DNA from: Prostheceraeus crozeri
Taxonomy: Eukaryota; Platyhelminthes; Polycladida; Euryleptidae
Length of the DNA: 64,000 nucleotides
NCBI GenBank assembly: GCA_907163375.1
Contig: CAJQUW010010302.1
Coordinates: 496,001 to 560,000 of the forward strand
Reading direction: 5' to 3'
Under the pieces are notes generated by a model, which saw only the letters and a program-made list of their open reading frames with translations, did not search any database and was not told the DNA's origin. Within the stretch, counting starts at the first letter, position 1, and every line of letters starts with the position of its first letter. Both the position numbers and the translations under genes were made by a program. Below are positions 1-11,100 of the stretch, piece by piece.

Positions 1-270
1 TCAATGGATTAACAAACGTTGTTATGAGATATATCAAATGAATAACAAATGTTCATGCAAACCTAGGAACTGAATTATAATACAGTCTCTAACTTACAAG
101 CATATTTTGTGTAAATCATAGCGCTGAGCTTGTCAGGCTTGAGCCTTTTTCGAAGCTTTGATAAGAGAATCCCCGCCTCGCTGAATAGTCTTTCTAAAGA
201 AGCCGATGACACTGGGGTGGAAAAAAGAATTTTTGCACACTTTGACAAAAGTCTCATTTGTGATCCTTTA

Positions 271-974
271 GTCCGGGAGCTAGCGTGAAGTTGTGCAGGG
301 AACGAGGTAGTACATAAAACTTTCACATAGCATAGTACACCTTTAACCTACTGCAAAACTTCGCGTCTGCCGGATCAGATCATTTGCTTTTAAGAAATAG
401 AGAGGATAACACAATCCTATGTATTTCCATTGGTAAAATTGTGACATTTAAGGTGTTGACTCCATTTTTTCGAATTTTTGCTCATAAAAGTTACACAAAT
501 TGATATTTTGTTGAACTGGTTATTATAGAATTTCAAATGAGTTATCATTCAGTGACAGAGGATGAAGTAAAGTGTACAAACAGACACTTTTCGTTGATGT
601 AACTGCAAATTTTAACACAGAAATTTCAGGAAAATTGTTGATATACTTTAACGAAAAATGTCTGTTTGTACACTTTACTTCATCCTCTGTCACTGAATGA
701 TAACTCATTTGAAATTCTATAATAACCAGTTCAACAAAATATCAATTTGTGTAACTTTTATGAGCAAAAATTCGAAAAAATGGAGTCAACACCTTAAATG
801 TCACAATTTTACCAATGGAAATACATAGGATTGTGTTATCCTCTCTATTTCTTAAAAGCAAATGATCTGATCCGGCAGACGCGAAGTTTTGCAGTAGGTT
901 AAAGGTGTACTATGCTATGTGAAAGTTTTATGTACTACCTCGTTCCCTGCACAACTTCACGCTAGCTCCCGGAC
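271..974. mobile_element. 704-bp foldback miniature element with TA target duplication
   Basis: The two arms (about 271-588 and 657-974) are almost perfect inverted copies around a loop of about 68 bp. The ends read GTCCGGGAGCTAGCGTGAAG and its complement. The dinucleotide TA lies directly outside both ends (269-270, 975-976). It interrupts the hAT transposase frame, which resumes on the far side, so it is a later insertion. The TA duplication fits a Tc1/mariner-superfamily mobilised element, but no transposase is encoded and the end sequence matches no mariner I know. Confidence 0.9.
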
Positions 975-1717
975 TATGGTCTCAAAAAGCAACATTTTTG
1001 TTTCAAGTTGTTCATGAAGCGAAGTCTTCACGCGCTTTGGGCGTGGAGCAAACAATGTCTCAAACGGATCGCTGGATGTCGAGGGCTCACGTTCCTGGTT
1101 ATCACTGACTTTGTCCGTGGGAATATCAGATATATGCATTGAATCAAGCAGCTGATTCAAATAGTTCACAACACTCGATTTGAATCCTTGCATCTCCTGC
1201 TCCCATCCATTCATGAACACCTGCAATTCTCGGGTCTTTTTGCTAGAATATCTAAGAGTTTTCACCTTATCCAAAGCCGTGTTACAGACATCAATGCCTG
1301 ACAAATAACAAGCCGCTTTTGCAAATGATGAACCACAATATGGCCACAGCTTCTTTCTCATCTGGTTTCGTAGAAGGCAGCAAGTCTCCCGAGCGATGGC
1401 AGGCACTTCTTCACTAATCTGCATTCGGAACAAGTGAATATCCATAGTAAGATAGTTCAGGTAAGATAGATGAGAAGTTGACTCATCAACCTCAACTCTG
1501 TCAAAGAAGCACTTGACGGCTTCCATAATATCCAACAGAGATTTCAGTGAAGGTAAAGGTGGCAAATTGTCAGATACATGACAGTCTTCTTCTGACAGAA
1601 ATACAGTGTAGTTGTCCACCGCAGATCGAAGTCGAGAATGTTGAAAGCGCCATGTGCGAGTCGTGCTTTTATCAGGAATAGCACGCTTCAGTCGCTTCGC
1701 ATTTTGGTCGCGTACAT

Positions 1718-2030
1718 GGCACTACTGCAGTTTAGTGCACCCTCTATGAAAGAGACGGAAACGCGCCTACTGCAGTTTAGTGCACCCTAAAACAACGGGG
1801 CATTCTCCCGCAAACGATGACTGCGCACATTACACCGAAGCGCGCGCTCGGTGTAATGTGCGAAGACGAAGACGAAGACACACGAAGACACAAAGACACT
1901 CATTTATAACTATAGGGAAGAACGAACGGCATTCATTCTGTTGATTAAATCATGTTGTTCTCACATGCATTTTAGGGTGCACTCAACTGCAGTAGGGGTA
2001 AAAGAGGGTGCACTAAACTGCAGTAGTGCC
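1718..2030. mobile_element. 313-bp miniature inverted-repeat element with 9-bp target duplication
   Basis: Terminal inverted repeats of 27 bp begin GGCACTACTGCAGTTTAGTG at 1718 and mirror it at 2004-2030. The 9-bp word CGCGTACAT occurs directly outside each end (1709-1717, 2031-2039), a clear target duplication. Inside are a second inverted pair (about 1768 and 1970, again containing CTGCAGT and GTGCAC) and a central palindrome at 1824-1862 (GCACATTACACCGA and its complement). It lies in the hAT transposase gene. An 8-9-bp duplication with GG-starting ends is compatible with Merlin, Mutator-like or hAT mobilisation; I cannot choose. Confidence 0.88.
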
Positions 2031-3039
2031 CGCGTACATTATAGAAAGATTCCGCAGAAGTCAGATTAGACAGCATGCCACTTAGTAATTCTGGTGGAGA
2101 CTTCTCGAAAACGTCTTTGACACAAGTCGACAAGGCATGTTCGGTACAACCAATTCTACCACCCAAGTTCAGCGTCGTTGGATAACGGCCGTCGAACGCT
2201 GCGACCATTTTCGGTTCGTTGTCACTAACTATAAAGATGGGTTGAGAGAGCTCACCCTGTTTTTCATCATTCGGTGACTTAATGCATTCTTCGAGAATTT
2301 GAAAGTGAACGAAGCGTCGTGTGGTACATCATCCAAATCACAAATCTTAAGTGGATAATTGAACTAACGCCAATCTTTATCGAGTCCACAAGCAACAATA
2401 GGAAAAAATAAGAAAGTCGATGTTCATGTCTTCCACACCAAAAATCAATCATGCATGATACACCAGCATCCGGATCGTTGAGACTGTTTCTAAAATGATG
2501 TTGCAACTTCGCATGGGATTGCTATCCCTCAGTCATTAACCCCGCCGATGAAATGTAAGTTCGTCCGATGGAATAGTCATTGATCTTGTTGTTTCTGTGC
2601 GTTACCGAGGAAGCGAAGTTTGCGCAAGAAGATGCAATTTGAGCCATGGCGTTGATGGACACAGTCGGATGGGCACAAACAAGCTTCACTACATACTACT
2701 GCCATTGTTCTTTTGCTTCTTTCGGAAGAGGAGGCTTGCTTGTTGATGGAGCACACTGAAAACTTCGGTGAATGGTGAGTTGATTGGACGTCGACGTCGC
2801 CGGTGCGCAGTTTTTCTCGAGATGGCGCTTTATTGCACTGACCCCACCCTGGTTGACCCACTGTCCTCTTGTCTTCTTAAACCAAAGAAACAATTTCTTA
2901 AAGGCATCACAATAAAGGAAAGAGGCCAACAATGGTTTCTTGTCGTCTCCTTAGCTCTCGGCAACCGGTGATATGTCCACTTGCACGGCCTATATCCTCG
3001 AATCAAGAGTGGCACTACCACTGGTTAATGACTTCGGTG

Positions 3040-3790
3040 GCGGAACAAAAGATACACGAGCAGCAGAAATGTGCTGCTGCAGAGTTTTTTGTCTACTTCG
3101 AAGAACTTGTTCGAAGACATCACAGCGACGACCTGCTCGAGTGGGAACAGAAGTTGCAGACGATTATAATTACATCATATAGCTCGGTTCCTCTTCGGTC
3201 TGCAGCCTAATGAATCATCGCCAAGCGTCAATCAGGGGAAAAGAATGTTTTGCGAGCTTACATTCCGTCACTTGAATTGTCAAAAGTTGCGTAAGTGAAA
3301 TTGATCATGCAGCGCACGGGGCGAGAGAATCGGTCGGTCACTGACATGGATACTGATTCTCCTCCCGTCGGTTGACGATGCGAATTGACAGACAGCCTCA
3401 ACAGATAATTACATAATCCAGGTTCTCTCTCTCTCTCTCATTCAAGACCAATATTAGTCTTCTTATAAGATTGATAAGCCAAGAAAAGAATTGCTATGAT
3501 GATGGTTACCGACCCGTGTTTCGTCACCCTGACAGAATCATGCTTTTTTCAGACAAGGACAGCCTGCTTACTGTAGACACACCTGTACAATGTACATGTA
3601 TAAATGTTGTATTTTCACTTCAATCTGTGAGTCATTCATGAGCGGCTTCGCCTAGTCATCCAGTAAGATGAGTGCAATTACAGCCTGCATTCTCGCTTTC
3701 TCACAACCTTTGCAAACCAAAAAAGAGTTGATACTTTCAAATAAGATTTAAATTTATCTTAATTTGGTGATCAAAATTTTCATTTAATTT
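3040..3790. other. Gene-free flank of the hAT fossil
   Basis: No conserved reading frame is visible. A short CT dinucleotide run lies at 3424-3441. Part of this stretch may be the untranslated end of the hAT element, but no terminal repeat could be found. Confidence 0.5.
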
Positions 3791-3880
3791 CCATGGGATT
3801 CCCATGACCTGAAGCAAGATTCCCATCTCATGGGAATTCCCATGGGATGGGAATTCGCATGGGAATTCCCATTCCCACGG
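3791..3880. repeat. Short palindromic GGGAATTCCCAT tandem cluster
   Basis: About 90 bp built from variants of ATGGGAATTCCCATGGGA, each unit itself nearly palindromic. It looks like a local satellite grown by slippage. No gene is associated. Confidence 0.7.
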
Positions 3881-4139
3881 CAAGCCAGATATTTCTGCTA
3901 TATGTATTGCTAGCAAGGTAAAAAAATGCAAGCAACATTCATTGACAAGGACTTCATTGCACAATTCTTCATTTCTACACAAATAAATTTGCCTTTCTAT
4001 AGCTTTTCCCTAGCATTTCTAAACATTGTTGTCACAGCTCATCATAGCTAATTCGAGTAATGTTTAGAAGCATACTGAGCAAGCTATTACACATAGTTGC
4101 ATAGTATTCGACTCGTAGCCATAGAAATCCGACGCTCCA

Positions 4140-4330
4140 TATGAATAAAGGACTGGAACACTGAAAGCAATATTGCACCGTGGACACGCATAGTCATCAC
4201 AATTGTATCTAAAGAATGTCGACTTCCAGTGACTGACAATGGTTAATTAAGGACCGGTGCCTGAACAGTGTAGCTTGTGAGGATTTTCTCTTTAAATATG
4301 AAATTATCTTGAAAGAATAACTTACAATGC
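4140..4330. repeat. Dispersed repeat, relative near 58.0-58.2 kb
   Basis: A segment containing GAAAGCAATATTGC, then CTTCCAGTG, TGACAA, GGTGCCTG, CAGTGT and ATGAAAT in that order resembles 58030-58170, which has the same landmarks in the same order and orientation. The copies are diverged and gapped. This looks like an old non-coding interspersed repeat of unknown class. Confidence 0.45.
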
Positions 4331-5820
4331 ACAGACTTAAGACAAGAATTTACAGCTATTACATGTTTCACTAATTCAATTCTCATTTAGACCTAGTAAC
4401 ATTGAATGATTTTGATGAACATTGACATTAATGAATGCCCGTCGAAATTTGACTAACCTGCTAATTGCAAATCTCAAATTTACCCGGGCATGGCTGCAAC
4501 TTTAAATAGGGAGTTGTGTCGATGTTGAGAGATATAAACTGGGCCTGCTGATGATGCCTGATATTGGATGAAATAGCAGCTATTCAGGTCTGTTCTCTTC
4601 TATTTACTAGTGACATTGATTTATTCTAAATCGAATTAGTTAACAAACAAGCTCATAAAAATATGCCCTTTTAAAACGGCTTCAAAAATTCATTTTAGCA
4701 GAGCATGTTGCCTTAAAAGTGCGCAAAAGACTTGACAAGATAACTTGATAGCATTTCAGTGATCCCACTTAATGAAGTTTTGCAACTATCTAATTGATAT
4801 GATAAATATGAGTTCATTTCTGACAAGTTCGCTATGTGACCAAAAGCTTAACATGAAGAAGTATGCAAATAGTACTGGTTTGAACTTCAATAAAAAAAGC
4901 AACATAATCTAAATTCAATGATACAAATATCAGAAGATCTAATTTACTATATTAAGAATTAAACATCATTTAGCAATATTCGTAAATAGGTTTGTAATTC
5001 AAATAAGCTGCAAACCTACAGCCGAATTTTATCTGAAGATTCACATCACAATGGATATGTGTAATCACTGAATTCATAAATGTCCTTTCGATCCAGACGG
5101 GCGATGCGAGCAATAAAAATTACTTGAACAGATATCTAGACAGTACTACAGTTCACATTGCTAAATTTTCCCACTTTCATGACTTTTTACAACATGTATC
5201 CATGGAGGATTTCTGGACAATTCAATTTATCAATATTCACACGCTTTTATGTTTTATAACATGAGACAGTTGATGTTCAGCCTATTCTTTAAATTCACGT
5301 GATGATCTAAGCATGATATTAATTGAGTATTATTAAACATTCCCATGCCCAGCTACAATGAGTCTAAACGCTGCAAGATGTGTGGGCTGAAAACGTAGAT
5401 CTTTTTTGGGTCTCCTGCAGAAGACATCATAAACCATTTTTACTTCAAATGATGTTTCTAAACCCGTAATGAACATTTTTCCGCTCTCTTGATGAATAAA
5501 GATAAAATTTCTTCATCTATTGATAAATTATTATTTTCCTTTTTTGTCCTTCTTAATCTGACGTTTGCTCCCGAATCATCACAGGGACGCTTTAATTTAC
5601 AGAATATAGTTTAAGCATAACTAACATTTTCATTCTTTAACAACAAAACGGGCGATGAACTGGCTACGAGAATATCACATTTCTGCCCACCCTGGAAGAT
5701 TTCTGCCTTAAAAGTGCAATAATAATCACAGAAATGACAAATCTCATTTTAAGTTAATGAATGTTAGATCACCACGCTATGAAGTGCACCAAACTCGGAG
5801 GCACCTGGATATACATAGAC
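4331..5820. other. No gene seen
   Basis: AT-rich DNA with stops in all frames and no recognisable protein, RNA or element ends. Confidence 0.6.
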
Positions 5821-5821
5821 A

Positions 5822-5975
5822 AATGGGATTATGCGATGTTTGATTATAACTCGTAAGACGGCTGGAAGTATAACTTAAGAATTGTCGTTCTGCTTATGTT
5901 GGGTGACAATATACAAATTGAAAATAATAAGAAGCTCGTGCACGAATTTAGGAAGAAAATGTCAGTTGCTCTCGC
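5822..5975. repeat. Dispersed repeat A, copy 1
   Basis: This segment and 41790-41950 are clearly homologous in the same orientation: both carry GGATGTTTGA- or CGATGTTTGA-like starts, then TAACTCG.AAGACGG.TGGAAG, TGACAAT.TACAAATTG and GAAGCTCGT.CACGAATTTA. No coding capacity is evident; it is probably part of a larger unclassified mobile element. Confidence 0.7.
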
Positions 5976-6851
5976 ACCATTAGCACCGCCATCTCGAAAT
6001 GCGTGTACCATTCGAGTTTACCTCACAGATCGATATAGCGGATTAGATTGAGACTGCTGCAATGTGCCACTTGTTTAATCTGTTAGCAAAACTAACATGA
6101 GTTCTGTTGTGAATGAGGTATTCACAAACGTTTTTATCAAAATAGAGGTTAATTCAAGATTTCATAGAGGCAAGGTGATAGGAAGACAAGCATTGATGAC
6201 GGTTGAGGTAGTCTAGGGTTTGATTTTCAGTTTTCTTGAAATACGTTGTGGACTTAATGATCACAATGTAAGAATTATAGGATTTTCAAAAAGATATTTC
6301 TTCCGTTAATCATGCTTTTCCGTGTTTTTTTCATAAACTTCAAGAATTTTGCCTCTGCATGTTGAATGACAAATACGAGGGTCGTTCCGAAAGTAATGCC
6401 TCCTAATTTTTATCAAAAAAAGTAAAAGAGATACGAAAAAGACACTTATGCCATCAAAACAAGCTTCCTTTTGTGTACCAGAATCATCATTTTCATAGAC
6501 TTCGCATCAATATACGCCATTACAGAGATAAATGAAAACAGTCAACATAAAATGAGACGACGAAAACTTTCACCTTTGTTTTAACCTTTTTCCGATGGGA
6601 CTCCGGCGAACCCATGGCTTCTGTCCTTTATGATCAGATTGAAACCATTTGTCATAACCAGGCATTGTTGATGTCTATGTTTCACGTATCGACGCCATAA
6701 GCGAGGAACTGAAGTCGTGTAACCGTCACACTTTAAGGCGCGCGCGTCGAAAAAGCTGATGAAATCACGGATGCCTCGCGTCCCGATGAGGTTGGTGAAA
6801 TCAAATTGATTGATTGAAGCAGTATTGCATTGTTTATTCGAATTGCGTCAT

Positions 6852-6852
6852 G

Positions 6853-6885
<33 letters not shown>

Positions 6886-9800
6886 TATTCGTCAGTTACA
6901 AAGGGCGGTAATGACAGAGGCGGTGTGACAATATCATGAGTACATCGAAAATTTCACAAAACTGTTATTATACAAAGCAAGTCGCCTATTCAAAGGTCGT
7001 AAAATCCGTGAATGTCTCACACCACTTTGGTTTTTTCTCAATACAAGAAATTCCGATAAGGGATGATTTTCTTTCGCACATGAAATCTTTTTTATAATCC
7101 TAATACAAGTCTTGTCAAGTCTGCTTTGCAGACTGGGAATGTCATTGACTTTTGCCCATCTTTGGGCAACACGATCTAGCTGAACAAGTTTTTTCAAGTT
7201 TGTCTTTGAAACATCACAAATGGCTGGCCAGCAAAAAGACATGTGACAATACACAAGAGACGTATAAGCCTGCCAAACAACACTGCCGCGGTTAGAATTA
7301 CATTTCAGGCGTTTTACTATTGACATTGCCCGACAGCACCTATTATACAGTTCGCTAAACTGTTTATCCCATTTCGCATCAAATGAAAAAAATACTCCCA
7401 ATATTTTCAAATTTTCAACCTCTTCAATACATGCGTTATTGATATAAATAGGAGAGACAGTGGGATTACAGTTTGTTCGAGAAATAGTCATACACTTCGT
7501 TTTATCAACATTTACTACAAGCTTTCTATCAGACACCCACTTTGTGAAAACATCGACATCACTCTGAAAGCAATCAGAACACTTCAGCTCATTGAGATAG
7601 ATCAAAGTCATATCATCCGCATATGCAATGATTTTCGTTTCACGTAGTTGTGGAAGGTCATCTATCAAGGTAACAAAGAGCAGTGGTCCCAAGATTGAGC
7701 CTTGTGGGACACCACTGGTGACAGGCTTCCATGGAGTAACAACATTACTAGTGATAACACGTTGAAAACGATTAGCTAAAAAATTACGAATAACTTTAAG
7801 GACAAATGTATTACAACCAAAGTTATCACTGAGAACCTTCAAAAGAGTAGCATGGCTCACGGTGTCAAAGGCCTTACGAAAATCAACGGCAAGGACTCTA
7901 GCATAATGTGAAGAACTTTTTGAAATGTGTTGAAGAATTGACAGCCTGATGGCAATCACAGCATTCGTGCAACCACCATTCCTACCAGGGATAAAACCGA
8001 ATTGTTGGAGATTAAGGCTATGGTTCATGGAAGGGAGGAGAATACGATCTCTTATGAGCCTTTCTAAGACTTTACTAAGGAACGGGAGGATAGAGATTGG
8101 GTGATAATCAGTTTTGCCTTTTGGATGAGGCAAAATGTTAGCACACTTCCAGAAATCAGGAAATACACCAGACTGAAGACAGCGATTATAAATTATCGTA
8201 AGAGGAGCTGCCAATTCGTCAACAAAGGATCTAATGAAGTAGCCTGGAATACCGTCAGCACCAATCGAATTGGATTTACGTTGCCTTATCATAGACACTA
8301 CTTCTTCCTCGGTGGTAGGTGTGAAATAAGGACAAATTCTATGATCTTCGTAAGATTCAGGTAGGTCGGGGGGAGTGAAAGTCGAAAAAAACTTATCATT
8401 CAGATCGTGAGCAGTTGGATCATCTATGTTCACTTTCGAGCTGTGATTGGAAATTTGTGAATTTATGGATTTCCACATATCAGATTGAGATGATGAATTT
8501 AAGCTAGAGGAATATTCATGTTTGGCTTTTGAAAGAGCAAGAAAAAATTTTTCTCTTAGTGCCTGATATTCGCCAAAATTCCCGCTTTTCAAAGCCCTGT
8601 CTCGTGAGTCCGAGAGAGACTTCAAAACTGGAGTCATCCATGGGGGATCGGTACTCTTCATACGAACTGTCTTTTCTTTGGAATACGTCATAAACACAAA
8701 TTGCAAAAACATTTGGAAATCTTCTACTACGTGGTTAACATCGTCAAGATACAGACAACAAATATGCCAATTGACCGAAGAGAGATACTGCTTGCAAGAA
8801 GCAAAGGAAGACGGAGTAAAAGAGCGCACTTTAATCTTGGTGGTCGTAACAGGATTAGCTTTTGAAGGTAGAATGAAAATACCCTTGTGGTCCGAGCGAC
8901 CTAAGGGGGCAACACATTTTGGCTCATCAAACATAGCAGGCATATTGGAAGCGATAATATCAAGGATATTCTTACCTCTCGTTGAGGTAGTAACAAGTTG
9001 TTGAATTCCATTTACAGAGAAAAACTCACTGATGTACAATCTCAAATCGTTTACATCACCAGAAATGATAAAATGTTGAGTTTCACAATTATCAATCAAA
9101 GTTTGAACATAGTCTAGTATGATGGAATGCGCCGGTAATTTACCCCAGTAGGGGTGGTAGATTACGCAAATAGTAACATTAATGTCGACAGCTCTACAAC
9201 ATAGCACATTTGAATTGATATCAGGAAATTCACCGTACGCAAAGACAGAAAACTTCAGATGTGATTTAAAAAATAGAGCTACGCCGCCTCCATTACAGTT
9301 ACGGTCTTGTCTTACCAATTTGTAGCCTGGGAGTGATACAGCGCGATCGTCGATGGATGAGCTAAGCCAAGTTTCAGTAATCACAATGATGTCAGGGTCA
9401 AATTGAGACACTCTATTGGTTAGGTCATCGAGTTTGTTAAAAAGAGATCTGGCGTTGAACTGTAGAATAGACGGTGGGGCAGGAATTGTAGAACGTTTTG
9501 GGTTGCGTAATTTCAGACCGGTGTTGGGACATTTCACTTGGGATGATGCTATCGCCTGTTGAGAGAGGGTTGATTGGGAAACACATGATAAAGTAGGACG
9601 CTTGGGCTGCAGAAGTTTGTGGAACCAAAGTGCACGTCTTTGTTTGCGAGGGAGATGATAATCCTGGCGAAGCTGTAGTAGATCGGAACGTGAGTAATGA
9701 ATGCGAGAAGATGACGTCATACACACATGCTGTTGAAGGCAGTCGATGGGTAGAACAAAGGGAGAATGACTCGGAAATTCGAAAGTTTGAGTTTGCGATG

Positions 9801-9995
9801 CTGGTATTTGAGTTGTGAATTCAATAGTCTCGGAATCAGATTGTGGCAGTAAAGACGAATCGATTGATGTAATTTGTGATGGTAAATGCCAGAAATTAAC
9901 GATGATAAACAAGATATTGTACCACTGCATAGGATGACTAAACGAGGAGCGCATGAGATACGTCCGTTCGCTACGGCGTCAAGACTGGTTGTGAC
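6852..9995 (-). mobile_element. Non-LTR retrotransposon (CR1/L2-like LINE) inserted in the mariner
   Basis: Minus-strand LINE whose 3' end lies at the low coordinate: it ends with AATAAAGTA followed by a (TTA)n tail (6852-6890 on the plus strand as AAT repeats). The coding frame fills 6934-9954. The 5' end is placed only roughly, just before the mariner transposase start; I could not find an unambiguous target duplication. No ORF1 is seen, so the copy may be 5' truncated or of a one-ORF type. Confidence 0.88.
6934..9954 (-). CDS. LINE endonuclease-reverse transcriptase, uninterrupted 1006 residues
   Basis: One continuous frame codes for the protein that copies and inserts the LINE. The first roughly 165 residues have no recognised domain. 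An APE-type endonuclease follows: QFNARSLFNK, VITETWLSS, a GDVNDLRLY motif in place of the usual GDFN, and GRSDHKGI. The reverse transcriptase comes next: GADGIPGYFIRSF, FGFIPGRNGGC, LAVDFRKAFDTVSH, SGVPQGSILGPLLF and the active-site IAYADDMTLIY, then the thumb-like NVDKTKCM...LKILGVFF. The C-terminal part is that of CR1/L2-like elements. The absence of stops or frameshifts over 3 kb means a young copy that could have been active. The exact clade (CR1, L2, Crack) is not assigned. The GDVND change may lower endonuclease function. Confidence 0.9.
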   Translation of the reverse strand: MRSSFSHPMQWYNILFIIVNFWHLPSQITSIDSSLLPQSDSETIEFTTQIPASQTQTFEFPSHSPFVLPIDCLQQHVCMTSSSRIHYSRSDLLQLRQDYHLPRKQRRALWFHKLLQPKRPTLSCVSQSTLSQQAIASSQVKCPNTGLKLRNPKRSTIPAPPSILQFNARSLFNKLDDLTNRVSQFDPDIIVITETWLSSSIDDRAVSLPGYKLVRQDRNCNGGGVALFFKSHLKFSVFAYGEFPDINSNVLCCRAVDINVTICVIYHPYWGKLPAHSIILDYVQTLIDNCETQHFIISGDVNDLRLYISEFFSVNGIQQLVTTSTRGKNILDIIASNMPAMFDEPKCVAPLGRSDHKGIFILPSKANPVTTTKIKVRSFTPSSFASCKQYLSSVNWHICCLYLDDVNHVVEDFQMFLQFVFMTYSKEKTVRMKSTDPPWMTPVLKSLSDSRDRALKSGNFGEYQALREKFFLALSKAKHEYSSSLNSSSQSDMWKSINSQISNHSSKVNIDDPTAHDLNDKFFSTFTPPDLPESYEDHRICPYFTPTTEEEVVSMIRQRKSNSIGADGIPGYFIRSFVDELAAPLTIIYNRCLQSGVFPDFWKCANILPHPKGKTDYHPISILPFLSKVLERLIRDRILLPSMNHSLNLQQFGFIPGRNGGCTNAVIAIRLSILQHISKSSSHYARVLAVDFRKAFDTVSHATLLKVLSDNFGCNTFVLKVIRNFLANRFQRVITSNVVTPWKPVTSGVPQGSILGPLLFVTLIDDLPQLRETKIIAYADDMTLIYLNELKCSDCFQSDVDVFTKWVSDRKLVVNVDKTKCMTISRTNCNPTVSPIYINNACIEEVENLKILGVFFSFDAKWDKQFSELYNRCCRAMSIVKRLKCNSNRGSVVWQAYTSLVYCHMSFCWPAICDVSKTNLKKLVQLDRVAQRWAKVNDIPSLQSRLDKTCIRIIKKISCAKENHPLSEFLVLRKNQSGVRHSRILRPLNRRLALYNNSFVKFSMYS

Positions 9996-10055
9996 GAAAA
10001 TCTGTTGACAAGATATCTCTTGAGCAGTAGTTGGAATCAAATTATCAAATTAATC

Positions 10056-11100
10056 ATGGACGTCCGTCAAAGGCAGAGATGTGTCATTGAATTCCTAACC
10101 GCTGAAAACGTTTCGCCAAATGACATTCATCGGCGCTTGGTCAATGTTTATGGAACCGAAGCGGTTGACGTGAGCTCAGTAAGGAGATGGGTTCGCCGAT
10201 TTCGATGCGGCGACACAGATGTGTGCGATAAACCTCGTTCAGGACGACCTTCCACTGCCAACAATGATGAAAACACAGAGCGCCTCGACCAGCTGATTCG
10301 CGAGAATTGAAGGATGATCACAGAAATGCGAGCGGTTTTGGATGTTGGTGTCTGAGCAATAGAGATGATGCTGTCAACTTTGGGGTACAGCAAAGTGTGT
10401 ACCAGGTGGGTTCCACGCATGCTCACGCAAGAAAACAAGGATCAACGTGTGACTGTCAGTCGAGAGCTCTTGAGTCGATACCAAACAGAAGGCGAGTGTT
10501 TCTTGGACCAAATCGTCACTGGTGACGAAACGTGGTGTCACCACTACGAGCCTGAATCGAAACGGCAGTCTATGGAATGGCATCATACCGGCTCACCATC
10601 ATAGGTTAAGTTTAAGACGCAGCCATCTGCCGGAAAAGTGATGTGTACTGTCTTCTGGGACAACAAGGGCATCATCTTATTGGACTTCTTGGAGCCTGGG
10701 ACAACTGTCAACTCAGACCGCTACATCGAGACGTTGACAAAGCTTAAGGACCGCATCTCTCGAAAGCGGCCAGAGAAGAAGACATTCTGTTTACAGCACG
10801 ACAACGCCAGACCCCATACAAGCATAAGAACACGAGACTGCATCGAGAAGTTCGGCTGGACTGTGCTGCCGCATCCACCGTGTAGCCCCGATTTGGCTCC
10901 ATCGGACTTTCATTTGTTCGGGCCACTGAAGGACGGTTTGCGAGGTCAGCACTTTGAAGATAAGGACGCCGTCATCAGAGCTGTAAATTAATCAGTGGAC
11001 AGCCTCAGTTGGAACTGCCTTTTACGAGCAAGGGATAACGGCCCTTGTTCATCGTTGGCAAAAGTGTGTTCAACTTTGTGGTGAATATGTCGAAAAATAG
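10056..11100 (+). pseudogene. mariner transposase (DD34D), inactivated
   Basis: Starts at ATG 10056 (MDVRQRQRCVIEFL). The N-terminal helix-turn-helix region is followed by SVRRWVRRFRCGD and the linker KPRSGRPST. The catalytic triad is present: Asp in VTGDETWCHHYEPESKRQ, Asp in LQHDNARPHTS and Asp in PDLAPSDFHLF, spaced as in the mariner DD34D group. The frame is broken by three in-frame stops (near 10308, 10362 and 10602) and a small insertion near 10990. The true C-terminus (ALVHRWQKCVQLCGEYVEK) then reads in another frame to TAG at 11098-11100. Transposition from this copy would need help from another source. Confidence 0.92.

Larger units (their letters stand above)
75..2932 (-). pseudogene. 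hAT-family DNA transposase, decayed and split by two insertions
   Basis: Transposase of a cut-and-paste hAT element, read right to left. Near 2700-2900 the frame holds a BED-finger-like stretch (GVSAIKRHLEKNC). Next comes the RNase-H-like core: DFWCGRHEH (about 2420), IVSDNEPKMVAAF with a catalytic-type Asp (about 2200-2230), and RIGCTEHAL followed by NLTSAESFYNV (2040-2180). Then the linker (957-1619) and the C-terminal dimerisation motif SSASLERLFSEAG...KRLKPDKLSAMIY (75-260). The order matches hAT proteins. Several frame changes and two inserted miniature elements (271-974 and 1718-2030) break it, so it cannot be functional. The 957-1619 piece runs on into the 75-260 piece once the foldback is set aside. 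The element's own ends are not resolved; the left end may lie outside the window. Confidence 0.85.
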
